From Hominisplanchenecus faecis (GTDB lineage: Bacteria > Bacillota > Clostridia > Lachnospirales > Lachnospiraceae), in the NCBI RefSeq assembly GCF_020687205.1, contig NZ_JAJEQE010000001.1:1-64000 (forward strand): a stretch of DNA of 64,000 nt. Reading direction: 5' to 3'. The stretch's first letter is position 1. Each line of letters opens with the position of its first letter. Of this stretch, positions 62,023-64,000 are shown piece after piece. A model generated the notes under the pieces. The model was not told the DNA's origin and did not search any database. It saw only the letters and a program-made list of their open reading frames with translations. A program made the translations under genes and the position numbers.

Positions 62023-63514
62023 ACCCAATTGCCCCCAACTTTCTTCGTATTTCATCTTCCAGCTCATGCGATTTTCTGAACATTTCAGATAGTTCTGACG
62101 TTAATCGTTCCATCTTTTTCTCGAATGGCTCTCCATCATCTTCCTGCTCTTCAATGCCAACATAACGCCCCGGTGTTAAAATATAATCCTGGTTTGCAAT
62201 TTCTTCTGTATCGGTTACAGAACAAAATCCCTTTACCGCTTCTAATGTTCCATCAACAAATGCACTGTAAGTATCTGCTATTTTAGCTATATCCTCTTCT
62301 GTCAGTTCACGGAGCTTACGACTTACCATTGTTCCCATCTTACGAGCATCAATGAACAGTGTCTTTCCTGATTGCTTTTTCTGCTTATTCAGGAACCATA
62401 ATGATACAGGAATCTGAGTTGTATAAAACAACTGTGTCGGCATTGCAATAATACACTCCACCAAGTCTGCATTGATGATGTTTTTTCTAATTTCTCCCTC
62501 ACCACCACTCTGTGAAGAAAGGGATCCATTAGCAAGTACCATACCAATTCTACCAGCAGGTGCTAAATGATAAATCATATGCTGAAGCCATGCAAAGTTT
62601 GCATTTCCTGCAGGCGGCATACCATACTGCCAACGTACATCATCCTTTAATTTATCAGCACCCCAATCAGACAAATTGAATGGAGGATTTGCCATGATGT
62701 AATCTGCTCGAAGCGTCGGATGGCGATCATCTAAAAATGTATCCGCAGAGTAATTTCCCAGATCCGGTTCAATTCCACGAATTGCAAGATTCATCTGTGC
62801 CATCTTCCACGTTGTCGGATTAGAATCCTGACCGTAGATGGAAATGTTGCTGATATTACCACTATGATTCTCAACGAAACGCGCAGACTGAACGAACATG
62901 CCTCCAGAACCGCAGCAAGGATCGTATACTCGACCCTTGAACGGTTTCAGTACCTCTACAAGAGTTCGTACCACACAGGATGGTGTGAAGAATTCTCCAC
63001 CACGCTTACCCTCCTGCTCTGCGAACATAGAAAGACAATACTCATAAGTACGTCCAAGAATATCTTTTTCACTGCCGTGTTCAATCATCTGAATGTTGGT
63101 AAAGAGATCTACGACATCGCCTAATCTTCGCTTATCCAGCTCCGGGCGTGCAAAGTTCTTCGGAAGGATATCCTTTAATCTCTTATTCTCTTTCTCAATG
63201 GCACGCATGGCATCATCAATGACCGTTCCAATCTCCGGAGTATGGGCCTTTGCTGCAATCTCATTCCATCTGGCTCCTGCCGGTACAAAGAAGATTCCTT
63301 CCGAAGTATATTCATCAATGTCTTCTTCGAAGCCATCGCCCTCTTCCAGAAGCTCCTGATATTTGTCATCAAATCGATCTGATATGTACTTCAGGAAAAT
63401 AAGTCCCAGTACAACGTTCTTATATTCTGATGCATCCATATTTCCGCGAAGAACGCAGGCTGCGTCCCAGATTTGTTTCTCAAAACCAATATTGGCTGTG
63501 TTTTTATCCGCCAT
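62012..63514 (-). CDS. hsdM: Type I DNA methyltransferase subunit M
   Basis: 500 residues. An N-terminal helical domain (FEKQIWDAACVLRGNMDASE) precedes the methyltransferase: GEFFTPSCVVRTLVE, SAM motif DPCCGSGGMF (198-207) and catalytic NPPF (276-279), an N6-adenine type. The chosen ATG at 63514 has GGAG eight bases upstream. It forms the M2S core with whichever HsdS is switched on. Confidence 0.95.
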   Translation of the reverse strand: MADKNTANIGFEKQIWDAACVLRGNMDASEYKNVVLGLIFLKYISDRFDDKYQELLEEGDGFEEDIDEYTSEGIFFVPAGARWNEIAAKAHTPEIGTVIDDAMRAIEKENKRLKDILPKNFARPELDKRRLGDVVDLFTNIQMIEHGSEKDILGRTYEYCLSMFAEQEGKRGGEFFTPSCVVRTLVEVLKPFKGRVYDPCCGSGGMFVQSARFVENHSGNISNISIYGQDSNPTTWKMAQMNLAIRGIEPDLGNYSADTFLDDRHPTLRADYIMANPPFNLSDWGADKLKDDVRWQYGMPPAGNANFAWLQHMIYHLAPAGRIGMVLANGSLSSQSGGEGEIRKNIINADLVECIIAMPTQLFYTTQIPVSLWFLNKQKKQSGKTLFIDARKMGTMVSRKLRELTEEDIAKIADTYSAFVDGTLEAVKGFCSVTDTEEIANQDYILTPGRYVGIEEQEDDGEPFEKKMERLTSELSEMFRKSHELEDEIRRKLGAIGYEV

Positions 63515-63539
63515 CACAATTACTCCTTTGTATTCTATA

Positions 63540-63740
63540 TTATTCGACTGTAGTGTCTGTTGATTTATTCATCTTTCGTGCCTTCCTCGGATCAATTGGT
63601 TTTTCCGCATCTGCTGGAACAAGCCACATGTTAGCTTTTTGTATTGCTCCCGGTATTCTACCCTCTTTGCAATATACAGAAACACGTCTCCGTGAAAGCC
63701 CCCATTTTTCTGCTATCTCTGTTGTTGATAAGTACTCCAT
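63540..63740 (-). CDS. Small HTH (excisionase/MerR-like) protein heading the type I operon
   Basis: 66 residues. YLSTTEIAEKWGLSRRRVSV followed by YCKEGRIPGAIQKANMWLVP is a winged-helix excisionase-like domain. GGAGGAGAAG precedes the ATG. It may regulate the operon or help the recombinase choose direction; both are inference. Confidence 0.8.
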   Translation of the reverse strand: MEYLSTTEIAEKWGLSRRRVSVYCKEGRIPGAIQKANMWLVPADAEKPIDPRKARKMNKSTDTTVE

Positions 63741-63784
63741 CTTCTCCTCCTTATCAGCAGAATCGTACACTTTTCCTAAACTAC

Positions 63785-63813
63785 ATTATAGTCCTATCCA
63801 GGAATAGTTTCAA
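63785..63813 (-). promoter_or_regulatory. Promoter of the type I restriction operon
   Basis: On the minus strand TTGAAA (63808-63813) and TATAAT (63785-63790) are 17 bases apart, about 45 bases before the HTH gene. Confidence 0.7.
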
Positions 63814-63845
63814 CGAAAATTAGTCCTCCTTAACGAAAAAAGTAT

Positions 63846-63908
63846 AAAATCCGCGGACACGCTTTAGCCCGATAAATTCTCGGCGCACAAGCCCTGTCCG
63901 CGGATTTT
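63846..63908. terminator. 14-bp perfect inverted repeat near the right edge
   Basis: AAAATCCGCGGACA (63846-63859) and TGTCCGCGGATTTT (63895-63908) flank 35 bases. A and T tracts at the arm ends suit a bidirectional terminator, insulating the defence island from whatever lies to the right. The rest, 63909-64000, shows no gene. Confidence 0.6.
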
Positions 63909-64000
63909 AGTCCACCCCTTGTTGGGAAATCTTCAATTTACATTATTTTTCGCTAAAAGCACAGGTTCATATTCGAGCAAAAAGCCCGAAAACCCGCGTA

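Noticed and set aside
1-64000. tRNA or rRNA genes and tRNA-borne attachment sites
   Set aside because: I found no cloverleaf or CCA-type end that I could support on either strand; a covariance scan would be decisive.

Overview
The window looks like a chromosomal segment of a gut-type Firmicute, most likely a Lachnospiraceae member. The evidence is the gene styles: a fused HemC-CobA-HemD, an anaerobic (cbi) cobalamin pathway with CbiK, BspA-like leucine-rich repeats, and a Clostridia-type HK97-like prophage with ImmA proteins and a YolD/Y-family polymerase pair. I cannot name the genus from sequence alone.

Positions 1-20 kb are a tetrapyrrole/cobalamin locus. On the minus strand hemA and a three-domain hemC-cobA-hemD make uroporphyrinogen III and precorrin-2. 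Divergently, cbiK, cbiQ and cbiO run on the plus strand and converge on cbiM-cbiN, so one cobalt ECF transporter is split over two transcription units that share a bidirectional terminator. A long minus-strand run (cbiD, then cbiL-F-G-H-JET-A-B-cobD-cbiP-C-M-N) carries corrin ring synthesis to the adenosylcobinamide-phosphate stage. I see no cobalamin riboswitch, but several near-consensus promoters.

Positions 20-29.7 kb are mixed chromosome: a multipass membrane protein, a RelA/SpoT-fold protein, a YitT-family protein, a stand-alone receiver domain, a decayed gene, a secreted LRR protein with near-identical DNA repeats, a transposase scrap and an IS21-family element.

Positions 29.7-51.4 kb hold a defective prophage and cargo. 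Capsid, connector and tail genes are present, including a tail chaperone with a -1 frameshift signal. Terminase, portal, most of the prohead protease and everything after the tail chaperone are missing, and one deletion junction (amidoligase/protease) can be read at base level. Between the HNH endonuclease and the early genes sits an AT-rich ABC-three-component (ABC-3C) type cassette with a fourth small gene, next to a divergent SymE-like gene. A NACHT-like ATPase with pentapeptide-like repeats lies where distal tail genes would be expected. The immunity region has a HTH repressor, two ImmA metalloproteases, a Y-family polymerase and YolD, with SOS-box-like operators in the divergent promoter region.

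Positions 51.4-64 kb are a defence island read on the minus strand: a HTH protein, hsdM, a small Cys-rich protein, split hsdS pieces, a tyrosine recombinase, a second full hsdS, hsdR, an Mrr-like nuclease, and a TIR-NTPase-TPR protein. Two hsdS 3' halves are each bracketed by inverted copies of one 13-bp site. Flipping either cassette switches an in-frame specificity subunit on or off, so this is a phase-variable type I restriction system.
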